Source: Pseudomonadota bacterium (GTDB taxonomy: Bacteria > Pseudomonadota > Alphaproteobacteria > Acetobacterales > Acetobacteraceae). From it: a stretch of DNA of 5,969 bases. Each line of letters opens with the position of its first letter. Positions within the stretch are counted from its first letter, which is position 1. Under the pieces are notes generated by a model, which was given only the letters and a program-made list of their open reading frames with translations, had not been told where the DNA came from and made no database searches. The stretch covers positions 1 to 5,969 of the forward strand of contig JAKAZX010000261.1 of assembly GCA_021826485.1 (NCBI GenBank), read 5' to 3'. Both the position numbers and the translations under genes were made by a program. Of the stretch, positions 1-5,066 are shown piece by piece.

Positions 1-144
1 CGCGCCGCGCCGGCCCGGCCTCGCGCCGCCCGTGCCGGACCGCCGCGCCCGGCCGCCGCCGCGGCTTGCGTGAGGCTTCCTCAAATCAGGCGCTGCGATC
101 GGCCGCCGGGTCCAGGCCCGCGGTGTGGCCGGCTGCGCGCGGAG
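1..144. other. Flank downstream of hisE, no gene assigned
   Basis: Extremely GC-rich sequence between the window edge and the hisE stop. One plus-strand frame is open from base 2 to a TGA at 71-73 and would encode a Pro/Arg/Ala-rich tail. Its third codon positions are almost all G or C, so it could be the 3' end of a gene converging on the his operon, but 23 codons of low-complexity sequence cannot establish that. A small hairpin (TGAGG 71-75, CCTCA 79-83, three-base loop) lies here. It has no T-run on either side, so it is not a convincing terminator. No RNA gene or repeat was seen. Confidence 0.3.
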
Positions 145-585
145 TCAGGGAATCTTGCGCGTGCCGGCGCCGAGGCGCAGCGGCTGGCTTGCGATGCGGC
201 CGGCCTTCTCGGCGATGCCGCTGATCCCCTCCCGCCGCTCCAGCTCGCCCCAGACCTCGTCCGGCCGCACGCCCGCATCCACCCACATGACGATCAGGTG
301 GTACAGCACGTCCGCGCTCTCCGCGATCAGGGCGGCGCGGTTGCCGCCGACCGCCTCGATCAGGCACTCCACCGCCTCCTCGCCGAATTTCTGGGCGATC
401 TTGGCGGTGCCGCGGGACAGCAGGCGGGCGGAGTGGCTGACCGTCGGATCGGCGGCGCGGCGCTGGGTGACCACGTCGTGCAGCCGGTCCAGCACGCCGG
501 CCGCCCCCGGCTCCCCGCGCGGGTGCCGCTTGCGCGGGACCTTCTTCGGCGCCGATTTCTTCTTGGGGGCGACCTTCTTTGCCAT
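145..585 (-). CDS. hisE: Phosphoribosyl-ATP pyrophosphatase (HisE)
   Basis: Hydrolyses phosphoribosyl-ATP to phosphoribosyl-AMP and pyrophosphate, the second step of histidine synthesis, in the cytoplasm. The 146-residue product has the all-alpha MazG-like nucleotide pyrophosphatase core. The metal-binding pattern EExxE...ExxD is present as E69, E70, E73 and E89, D92, within KFGEEAVECLIEA and AESADVLYHLIVMW. The family is usually about 105-115 residues. The surplus is a Lys/Pro/Ala-rich N-terminal tail (residues 2-20, many AAG codons) that precedes the core at about VLDRLHDVV. The ATG start at 585 has a GAGG-like site just upstream and lies 8 bases after the hisF stop. A GTG at 495 (V31) would give a family-sized protein, but its ribosome site is poor. 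This is stand-alone HisE: no HisI domain is fused, so the cyclohydrolase must be elsewhere. It is the last his gene of the cluster seen here. Confidence 0.96.
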   Translation of the reverse strand: MAKKVAPKKKSAPKKVPRKRHPRGEPGAAGVLDRLHDVVTQRRAADPTVSHSARLLSRGTAKIAQKFGEEAVECLIEAVGGNRAALIAESADVLYHLIVMWVDAGVRPDEVWGELERREGISGIAEKAGRIASQPLRLGAGTRKIP

Positions 586-593
586 CGTCCGCC

Positions 594-1364
594 TCAGGCC
601 GCCGCCCGCGGCAGGCGCACCGGCAGGCCGGCCGCGGCCAGCGCCGCCTTCACCTCGGCCACCGTGAAGGTGCCGAAATGGAACACGCTCGCCGCCAGCA
701 GGCCGGTGGCGCCGGCCCGCGCGCCGGCGACGAAATCCGCCAGCGCGCCGACGCCGCCCGAGGCGATCACCGGCACCCGCACCGCCGCGCACACCGCGCG
801 CAGCAGATCGAGGTCGAACCCCTTGCCGGTGCCGTCGCGGTCCATGCTGGTCAGCAGGATTTCCCCCGCGCCGAGGCCGGCGACCTGCCGGCACCAGCCG
901 ATCGCGTCGGTCCCGGTGCCGCGCCGGCCGCCATGCGTGAACACCTCCCACCGTCCGGGCGCGGTCTGTTTCGCATCCACCGCGACCACCACGCACTGGC
1001 TGCCGAATTTCTCCGCCGCCTCGCGCACCAGCTCCGGCCGCGCCACGGCGGCGGAGTTGATGCTGCACTTGTCCGCACCCGCCAGCAGCAGGGCGCGCAT
1101 GTCGGCCACACTGCGCACGCCGCCGCCGACGGTCAGCGGCAGGAACACGCGGGCGGCGGTGCGCGCCACCACGTCGCGGATGGTGTCGCGGTTCTCGTGG
1201 CTCGCGGTGATATCCAGGAAGGTCAGCTCATCCGCGCCGGCGGCGTCGTACACCGCCGCCTGTTCCACCGGGTCCCCGGCATCGCGCAGGGCAACGAAGT
1301 TCACGCCCTTGACGACGCGGCCGTCCTTCACGTCCAGGCACGGAATGACTCGCAGCTTCAGCAA
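594..1364 (-). CDS. hisF: Imidazole glycerol phosphate synthase cyclase subunit (HisF)
   Basis: Cyclase half of IGP synthase. It uses ammonia channelled from HisH to turn PRFAR into imidazole glycerol phosphate and AICAR, linking histidine and purine synthesis. The 256-residue product is a normal-length (beta/alpha)8 barrel. The two catalytic aspartates fall at the classical positions, D11 (PCLDVKDG) and D130 (VVAVDAK). Phosphate-binding and family motifs are visible: LTVGGGVRS (about 78-85), TSMDRDGTGKG (about 172-182) and IASGGVGAL (about 200-208), plus LDITASHE near residue 50. The start chosen is TTG at 1364-1362, because it gives the canonical N-terminus LLKLRVIPCLDV and has AGGAG seven bases upstream. 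An in-frame TTG at 1415 would add 17 residues that do not look like the family and lacks a ribosome site. The gene lies 67 bases after hisA and 8 bases before hisE. Confidence 0.97.
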   Translation of the reverse strand: MLKLRVIPCLDVKDGRVVKGVNFVALRDAGDPVEQAAVYDAAGADELTFLDITASHENRDTIRDVVARTAARVFLPLTVGGGVRSVADMRALLLAGADKCSINSAAVARPELVREAAEKFGSQCVVVAVDAKQTAPGRWEVFTHGGRRGTGTDAIGWCRQVAGLGAGEILLTSMDRDGTGKGFDLDLLRAVCAAVRVPVIASGGVGALADFVAGARAGATGLLAASVFHFGTFTVAEVKAALAAAGLPVRLPRAAA

Positions 1365-1431
1365 CGGGCAGCTCCTTCCGGCCTCTCCATGCCGGGTTTG
1401 GCCGTGTCGCTGCAAGCACGGATCGCGCGGC
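1365..1431 (-). other. hisA-hisF intercistronic spacer
   Basis: This 67-base spacer is the only real gap within an otherwise overlapped or tightly packed operon. It carries the hisF ribosome site and a weak potential stem (CCGTG 1402-1406 with CACGG 1417-1421, ten-base loop). It also carries the start of an 11-codon frame (ATG at 1390, TGA at 1360-1358, product MERPEGAARC) whose stop overlaps the hisF start by seven bases. That frame has no ribosome site of its own. I see no convincing promoter or terminator. Confidence 0.4.
1372..1379 (-). promoter_or_regulatory. Ribosome binding site of hisF
   Basis: The minus-strand sequence GGAAGGAG reads from 1379 to 1372, leaving a seven-base spacer before the TTG at 1364. 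It is one of the strongest Shine-Dalgarno matches in the window. It decides the hisF start in favour of this TTG over the upstream in-frame TTG at 1415. Confidence 0.8.
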
Positions 1432-2181
1432 TCAGTTCGCCAGCAGCCGCAGGGCGGCGGCCAGATCGATCCGGCCGTCGTACAGGGCGCGGCCGACGAT
1501 CACGCCGTCCAGCAGCGTGCCGCCGCTTTCCGCCGCCGCCTGCTTCAGCGCCGTGAGGTCGGCGAGGCTGGCGACGCCGCCCGAGGCGATCACCGGGGTG
1601 GAGATCTGGAACGCCAGATCGAGCGTCTGTTCCAGGTTCAGCCCGCTCAGCATGCCGTCGCGCCCGATATCGGTATAGATGATCGCGGCGACGCCGGCAT
1701 CCTCGAAGCGCAATGCGAGATCGAGCGCGCGCAGGTTGGACGTCTCAGCCCAGCCGTCGGTCGCGACATAGCCCTCGCGCGCATCGATGCCGACGGCGAT
1801 GCGGCCGGGATGGATGCGGCACGCCTCGCGCACCAGCGCCGGGTTGCGCGCCGCGGCGCTGCCCAGGATCACGCGGCGCACACCCGCCAGCAGCCAGCGG
1901 TCGATCGCGGCCATGTCGCGGATGCCGCCGCCGAGCTGCACCGGCACCGTCACTTCGGCAAGAATCGCCGCCACCGCCGCGGCGTTCACCGAGCGGCCGG
2001 CGAACGCGCCGTTGAGATCGACCACATGCAGCCAGCGGCAACCGGCATCCTGCCAGGTGCGCGCCTGCGCGGCGGGCGAGTCGGAATAGACGGTCGCCTG
2101 ATCCATCGCGCCGCGCCGCAGCCGCACGCAGGCGCCATCCTTCAGGTCGATCGCCGGATACAGCGTCAGCCCGCCGGTCAC
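1432..2181 (-). CDS. hisA: ProFAR isomerase (HisA)
   Basis: 1-(5-phosphoribosyl)-5-[(5-phosphoribosylamino)methylideneamino]imidazole-4-carboxamide isomerase. It performs the Amadori rearrangement of ProFAR to PRFAR, the substrate of HisF/HisH. The 249-residue product is a normal-length (beta/alpha)8 barrel, paralogous to HisF. The acid/base aspartates are D12 (YPAIDLKDG) and D133 (AVGIDAREG). Also visible are VQLGGGIRD (about 81-89), the YTDIGRDGMLSG loop (169-180, including T170) and VIASGGVASL (about 197-206). The start is GTG at 2181-2179, because this places YPAIDLKDG at the correct distance from the N-terminus. The GTG forms a GTGA overlap with the stop of the upstream acetyltransferase gene (TGA 2180-2178), so translation is probably coupled. 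No strong Shine-Dalgarno sequence is visible, which fits re-initiation. Confidence 0.97.
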   Translation of the reverse strand: MTGGLTLYPAIDLKDGACVRLRRGAMDQATVYSDSPAAQARTWQDAGCRWLHVVDLNGAFAGRSVNAAAVAAILAEVTVPVQLGGGIRDMAAIDRWLLAGVRRVILGSAAARNPALVREACRIHPGRIAVGIDAREGYVATDGWAETSNLRALDLALRFEDAGVAAIIYTDIGRDGMLSGLNLEQTLDLAFQISTPVIASGGVASLADLTALKQAAAESGGTLLDGVIVGRALYDGRIDLAAALRLLAN

Positions 2182-2753
2182 GCGATCCGCCCGCCGGGTT
2201 GCAGCAGCTTGTAGTAATGGATGCCGCGGATCGTCCGCCCGCCGGCGCGCGCATAGGCCGGATGCACGCCCCAGCGGATGTAGCCGAGCGATTCGTACAG
2301 CGCGATCGCCGCTTCCTGCGTCTCGCGCACGTCGAGATTGAGCACGTGATAGCCGAGCGAGCGGGCCGATTCCTCGACGCGATAGGTGATCATGCGCGCC
2401 AGCCCATGCCCGCGCGCATAGGGCGCGACGAAGGCGTGCTGGAGCTGCGCGGCGAAGGCCTGCGCCTCGTTGTTGCGCGGCGGGCGCACCAGTTGCGCCG
2501 CGCCGACGATCACACCGTCCAGCCGGCCGACGAACAACTGCCGCTCCGGCACCAGCAGCAATCCGCGGAAATAGCTTTCCAGCGACACGCGGCCCTGCGG
2601 ATTGATCCAGCCGAACCCGCCGCCCTCGATGATCGCGGCGTTGGTCGCCTCGCACAGCGCGTTCAGGTCGTCGTCGGTGAAATCGCCCACCCGCTCGACC
2701 GCCAGCGTGTGGCCGCTTGCGGTGCCGTCATCGGGCGGTTCGGGCTGCGTCAT
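2178..2753 (-). CDS. GNAT family N-acetyltransferase in the his operon
   Basis: Predicted cytoplasmic acetyl-CoA-dependent acyltransferase with unknown acceptor. The roughly 191-residue product has a GNAT fold. Motif A is seen as FVAPYARGHGLARMI (about 108-122), whose RGHGLA (114-119) matches the (Q/R)xxGx(G/A) pyrophosphate-binding signature. Motif B is LNLDVRETQEAAIALYESLGY (about 138-158). The segments IIEGGGFGWI (41-50) and RPPRNNEAQAFAAQL (90-104) look like a subfamily signature, possibly acceptor-side. Two starts are plausible, ATG at 2753 (used here) and ATG at 2762. They lie 10 and 1 bases after the hisH stop and neither has a clear ribosome site. The stop overlaps the hisA GTG. From memory, similar GNAT genes occur between hisH and hisA in other Rhodospirillales, but I know of no proven histidine-pathway role. 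GNAT assignment is firm; substrate is unknown. Confidence 0.88.
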   Translation of the reverse strand: MTQPEPPDDGTASGHTLAVERVGDFTDDDLNALCEATNAAIIEGGGFGWINPQGRVSLESYFRGLLLVPERQLFVGRLDGVIVGAAQLVRPPRNNEAQAFAAQLQHAFVAPYARGHGLARMITYRVEESARSLGYHVLNLDVRETQEAAIALYESLGYIRWGVHPAYARAGGRTIRGIHYYKLLQPGGRIA

Positions 2754-2763
2754 GCCGGGCATG

Positions 2764-3402
2764 TCAGGGCATCCAGCGCAGGAAGTTGCCGAGGATGCGC
2801 AAACCCACCTCCTGGCTTTTCTCGACATGGAACTGCGTGCCGGCGCGGTTGCCCCTCGCTACCATCGCGACCACCGGACCACCATAGTCGGTGGTGGCGA
2901 TGACCTCATCCGCCCGGCCGCCGAACAGCGCGTAGCTGTGCACAAAGTATCCGTGATCGCCCGGCCGCAACCCTTCCAGCAGCGGATGCGCGCCCGGGTT
3001 GAACTGCAACTCGTTCCAGCCCATCTGCGGCAGGCGAAGCTCCGCCGGCACCGCCATCGCGGCGATCTCGCCGGCGATCCAGCCGAACCCGGGCGTGACC
3101 GCGTGTTCCAGCCCGCGCTGCGCCATCAACTGCATGCCGACGCAGATGCCGAGGAACGGCGCCCCCGCCTCGGTCCGCGCCAGCACCGCCTCGCGCAGGC
3201 CGGGAATGGCGGCGAGGCCGTGCGCGCAATCGGCGAACGCGCCCTGGCCGGGCAGCACGATCCGGTCCGCCCCCGCGACCTCCGCCGGGTCGGCGGTCAC
3301 CATGACGCGGGCGGAAATGCCCTGCCGCTCCGCCGCCACCGCCAGCGCGCGGGAGGCGGAGGCGAGATTGCCGCTGCCGTAGTCGATCACGGCGACCTTC
3401 AT
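2764..3402 (-). CDS. hisH: Imidazole glycerol phosphate synthase glutaminase subunit (HisH)
   Basis: Class I (triad) glutamine amidotransferase that hydrolyses glutamine and passes ammonia into the HisF barrel. The 212-residue product is of normal length. The nucleophile is C87 in LGICVGMQLMA, and the rest of the triad is H192 and E194 in TQFHVEKSQ. The N-terminal strand VAVIDYGSGNL (3-13) and the LPGQGAF loop (50-56) are typical. The oxyanion-region PxMGWN is present (125-130), as is the HSYALF segment (155-160). The residue between the catalytic His and Glu is Val, where many homologues have Pro (FHPEKSQ). The start ATG at 3402-3400 forms an ATGA overlap with the stop of the DUF2628 gene (3401-3399), so coupling is likely. 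The GNAT gene follows almost immediately. HisH and HisF work as a complex although two genes lie between them. Confidence 0.97.
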   Translation of the reverse strand: MKVAVIDYGSGNLASASRALAVAAERQGISARVMVTADPAEVAGADRIVLPGQGAFADCAHGLAAIPGLREAVLARTEAGAPFLGICVGMQLMAQRGLEHAVTPGFGWIAGEIAAMAVPAELRLPQMGWNELQFNPGAHPLLEGLRPGDHGYFVHSYALFGGRADEVIATTDYGGPVVAMVARGNRAGTQFHVEKSQEVGLRILGNFLRWMP

Positions 3403-3761
3403 GCCGCTGCGCGCTCCGCCAGATCGGGCCGGCGCGCCAGCAGCCGGGCGAGTGCCGCATCGGCATCGGCCGCCGCCACCACATGGGCGAGCAGGTAGCC
3501 GCGGCGGGCCAGCGCGCCGCGCAGCAGGTCGTTGCCCCACAGGCCGAGCGCCCAGGCCAGCGCAAGCGCGCAGGGCAGCCGCAGCGCCGCCCCCGGCAGC
3601 GCGCTGACGGCGAACCACGCGGCCAGCGCCAGCACGCCGGCGATCCAGGCGCGCTGGGCCAGCAGCCAGAACGGCCCGAGGATCAGCGCGCCCCAGGCGA
3701 ACCCCTCCCGCACCACGACCGGGGGCGCGGCCTGGTGCAGATGGGCGGTGTAGATCCTCAC
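3399..3761 (-). CDS. DUF2628-type small membrane protein
   Basis: A 120-residue protein of unknown function. It starts VRIYTAHLHQ and continues REGFAWGALILGPFWLLAQRAW (18-39), which resembles DUF2628 (Pfam PF10947) proteins. These combine a short polar N-terminus, a conserved REGF-W segment and several hydrophobic helices. Likely membrane segments are about 22-37, 39-56 and 60-77. A GNDLLRGALARRGYL segment (76-90) and an Ala/Arg-rich cytoplasmic tail follow. The start is GTG at 3761-3759. It is preceded by AAGGGGG at good spacing and overlaps the hisB stop as GTGA (3758-3761). The stop overlaps the hisH start as ATGA. Coupling on both sides shows it is a genuine operon member, but no role in histidine synthesis follows from the sequence. 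The family call is from pattern recognition, not a profile search. Confidence 0.87.
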   Translation of the reverse strand: MRIYTAHLHQAAPPVVVREGFAWGALILGPFWLLAQRAWIAGVLALAAWFAVSALPGAALRLPCALALAWALGLWGNDLLRGALARRGYLLAHVVAAADADAALARLLARRPDLAERAAA

Positions 3762-4348
3762 AGCGCCCCCTTGGTGGACGGCACCACGCCGGCCGTCCGC
3801 GGGTCGGCGGCAACCGCCATGCGCAGCGCGCGGGCGGCCGACTTGAAACAGGCTTCCGCCACGTGATGCGCATTGCTGCCCGCCCGCGCCGTCAGATGCA
3901 GCGTCAACGCCGCATTGAAGGCAAAGGCGCGGAAGAATTCCTCGAACAACTCGGTGTCCATCGTGCCGATCTTGGGCTGGCGGAAGGTGACCGCCCAGGC
4001 CAGGAAGGGCCGGCCGGACAGATCCACCGCCGCCTCCGCCAGCGCCTCGTCCATCGGCACGACGGCATGGCCGAAGCGGCTGATGCCGCGCTTGTCCCCC
4101 AGCGCCTCGGCCAGCGCGCGGCCGAGCACGATGCCGACATCCTCCGTCGTGTGGTGGAAGTCGATGTGCAGGTCGCCCTTCGCGGCGACCGTCAGGTCGA
4201 ACAGCGCGTGGCGGGCGAACGCGGTCAGCATGTGGTCGAGGAAGCCGATGCCGGTCGCGACCTCCGCCGTGCCCGACCCGTCGAGATCGAGGGTGAGCCG
4301 GATGTCGGTCTCGGTGGTGGTGCGGACGAGGCTGGCGCGGCGCTGCAT
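3758..4348 (-). CDS. hisB: Imidazoleglycerol-phosphate dehydratase (HisB)
   Basis: Converts imidazole glycerol phosphate to imidazole acetol phosphate. The enzyme is a manganese-dependent homo-oligomer in the cytoplasm. The 196-residue product is the monofunctional form, with no fused histidinol-phosphatase domain as in enteric HisB, so the phosphatase must be encoded elsewhere. Family motifs are complete: GIGFLDHML (33-41), DFHHTTEDVGI (63-73, with metal ligands H65, H66 and E69), FGHAVVPMDE (92-101), SNAHHVAEACFKS (158-170, with H161, H162 and E165) and the C-terminal PSTKGAL. The start ATG at 4348 gives a standard N-terminus (RRASLVRTTTETDI). No Shine-Dalgarno sequence is obvious before it. 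It is the first gene of the minus-strand operon and diverges from hslV across 138 bases. Its stop overlaps the next gene's GTG by four bases. Confidence 0.98.
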   Translation of the reverse strand: MQRRASLVRTTTETDIRLTLDLDGSGTAEVATGIGFLDHMLTAFARHALFDLTVAAKGDLHIDFHHTTEDVGIVLGRALAEALGDKRGISRFGHAVVPMDEALAEAAVDLSGRPFLAWAVTFRQPKIGTMDTELFEEFFRAFAFNAALTLHLTARAGSNAHHVAEACFKSAARALRMAVAADPRTAGVVPSTKGAL

Positions 4349-4486
4349 GGGCCAGCACTACCGAAATTGCGCGGCGGCGGCAAACGCCGGGCGGGGCGCC
4401 GCGTCGCACGTCAATTTCACGGGACGGCCCCGCTCACCGCGCATCGGGCTTGCCCGGGGCGCCGGGGGGCACCATGTCGCGGTGCC
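4349..4486. promoter_or_regulatory. Divergent hisB / hslV control region
   Basis: 138 bases separate the ATG codons of two divergent operons, so promoters for both should lie here. Most of it is G/C, with two AT-rich islands, GAAATTG at 4363-4369 and CAATTTC at 4412-4418. These are exact reverse complements. On the minus strand a TTGACG (4414-4409) resembles a -35 element, but I see no good -10 at the usual spacing. On the plus strand, CTTGCCC (4449-4455) and CCATGT (4472-4477), 16 bases apart, vaguely resemble an alphaproteobacterial RpoH (heat-shock sigma) promoter. That would fit hslV and would place the transcript start close to the ATG. A small stem (CGGCG 4375-4379, CGCCG 4385-4389) is also present. 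Region role is well supported by position; the individual boxes are weak. Confidence 0.6.
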
Positions 4487-5056
4487 ATGCAAACCCTCCC
4501 CCACTCCCCCAACGACCCGGTCGGCTGGCACGGCACGACGATCCTATGCGTGCGCCGCGGCGGCGCGGTCGCGATGGCCGGCGACGGACAGGTCAGCCTC
4601 GGCCAGACGGTGGTCAAGGGCAACGCCCGCAAGGTGCGCCGCATCGGCACCGGCGGTGCGGTGCTGGCCGGCTTCGCCGGCGCGACCGCCGACGCCTTCA
4701 CCCTGCTCGAACGGCTGGAAGCCAAGCTGGAACGCTTCCCCAACCAGCTCGAACGCGCCTGCGTCGAACTGGCGAAGGACTGGCGGACCGACCGCTACCT
4801 GCGCCGGCTGGAGGCGATGATGGCGGTGGCCGACCGCGACCGCAGCTTCACGCTGACCGGCAACGGCGACGTGCTGGAGCCGGAGGACGGCGTCATCGCC
4901 ATCGGCTCGGGCGGCAATTACGCGCTGGCGGCGGCGCGCGCGCTGATCGAGGTGCCCGACCTGACCGCCGAGCAGGTCGCCCGGCGTGCCATGAAGATCG
5001 CTGCCGACATCTGCATCTACACCAATCACAACGTGATCGTGGAAACGATCGCCTAA
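4487..5056 (+). CDS. hslV: ATP-dependent protease peptidase subunit HslV (ClpQ)
   Basis: Proteasome-like N-terminal threonine peptidase that forms a double hexameric ring and degrades proteins unfolded by HslU. The product is 189 residues. The expected catalytic threonine is T17, in WHGTTILCVRRGG, so a 16-residue leader must be removed to leave a mature protein of about 173 residues. In mature numbering D17 and K33 (GDGQVSLGQ and GNARKVRR) fall at the family's active-site positions. Further signatures are GFAGATADAFTLLERLE, the IGSGGNYALAAARAL segment and a C-terminal TNHNVIVETIA. Many gammaproteobacterial HslV proteins expose Thr directly after Met, whereas this extension is typical of alphaproteobacteria. 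ATG at 4487 is the best start in frame but lacks a clear ribosome site, so it may be leaderless or poorly initiated. The hslU start follows 10 bases after the stop. Confidence 0.97.
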   Translation: MQTLPHSPNDPVGWHGTTILCVRRGGAVAMAGDGQVSLGQTVVKGNARKVRRIGTGGAVLAGFAGATADAFTLLERLEAKLERFPNQLERACVELAKDWRTDRYLRRLEAMMAVADRDRSFTLTGNGDVLEPEDGVIAIGSGGNYALAAARALIEVPDLTAEQVARRAMKIAADICIYTNHNVIVETIA

Positions 5057-5059
5057 GGA
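5055..5059 (+). promoter_or_regulatory. Ribosome binding site of hslU
   Basis: AAGGA overlaps the TAA stop of hslV and lies seven bases before the hslU ATG at 5067. It fixes the hslU start and indicates that the two subunits are translated from one message in close succession. Confidence 0.75.
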
Positions 5060-5066
5060 CGTGTCA

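Noticed and set aside
71..83. Hairpin downstream of hisE as an intrinsic terminator
   Set aside because: It has only five base pairs and no T-run follows on either strand.
586..1068. Upstream extension of the hisE frame through hisF
   Set aside because: It covers hisF in a different frame and is Gly/Arg-rich. The ATG at 585 begins a sensible protein.
70..2214. 714-codon plus-strand open frame antisense to hisE, hisF and hisA
   Set aside because: It lies opposite three certain genes, encodes Arg/Ala/Pro/His-rich low-complexity sequence with no recognisable domain, and is the expected mirror of GC-rich third positions.
3863..4486. Upstream extension of the hslV frame across hisB
   Set aside because: The frame is open by base composition. 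It runs antisense to hisB, and the HslV family starts close to the HGTT motif, so ATG at 4487 is the sensible start.
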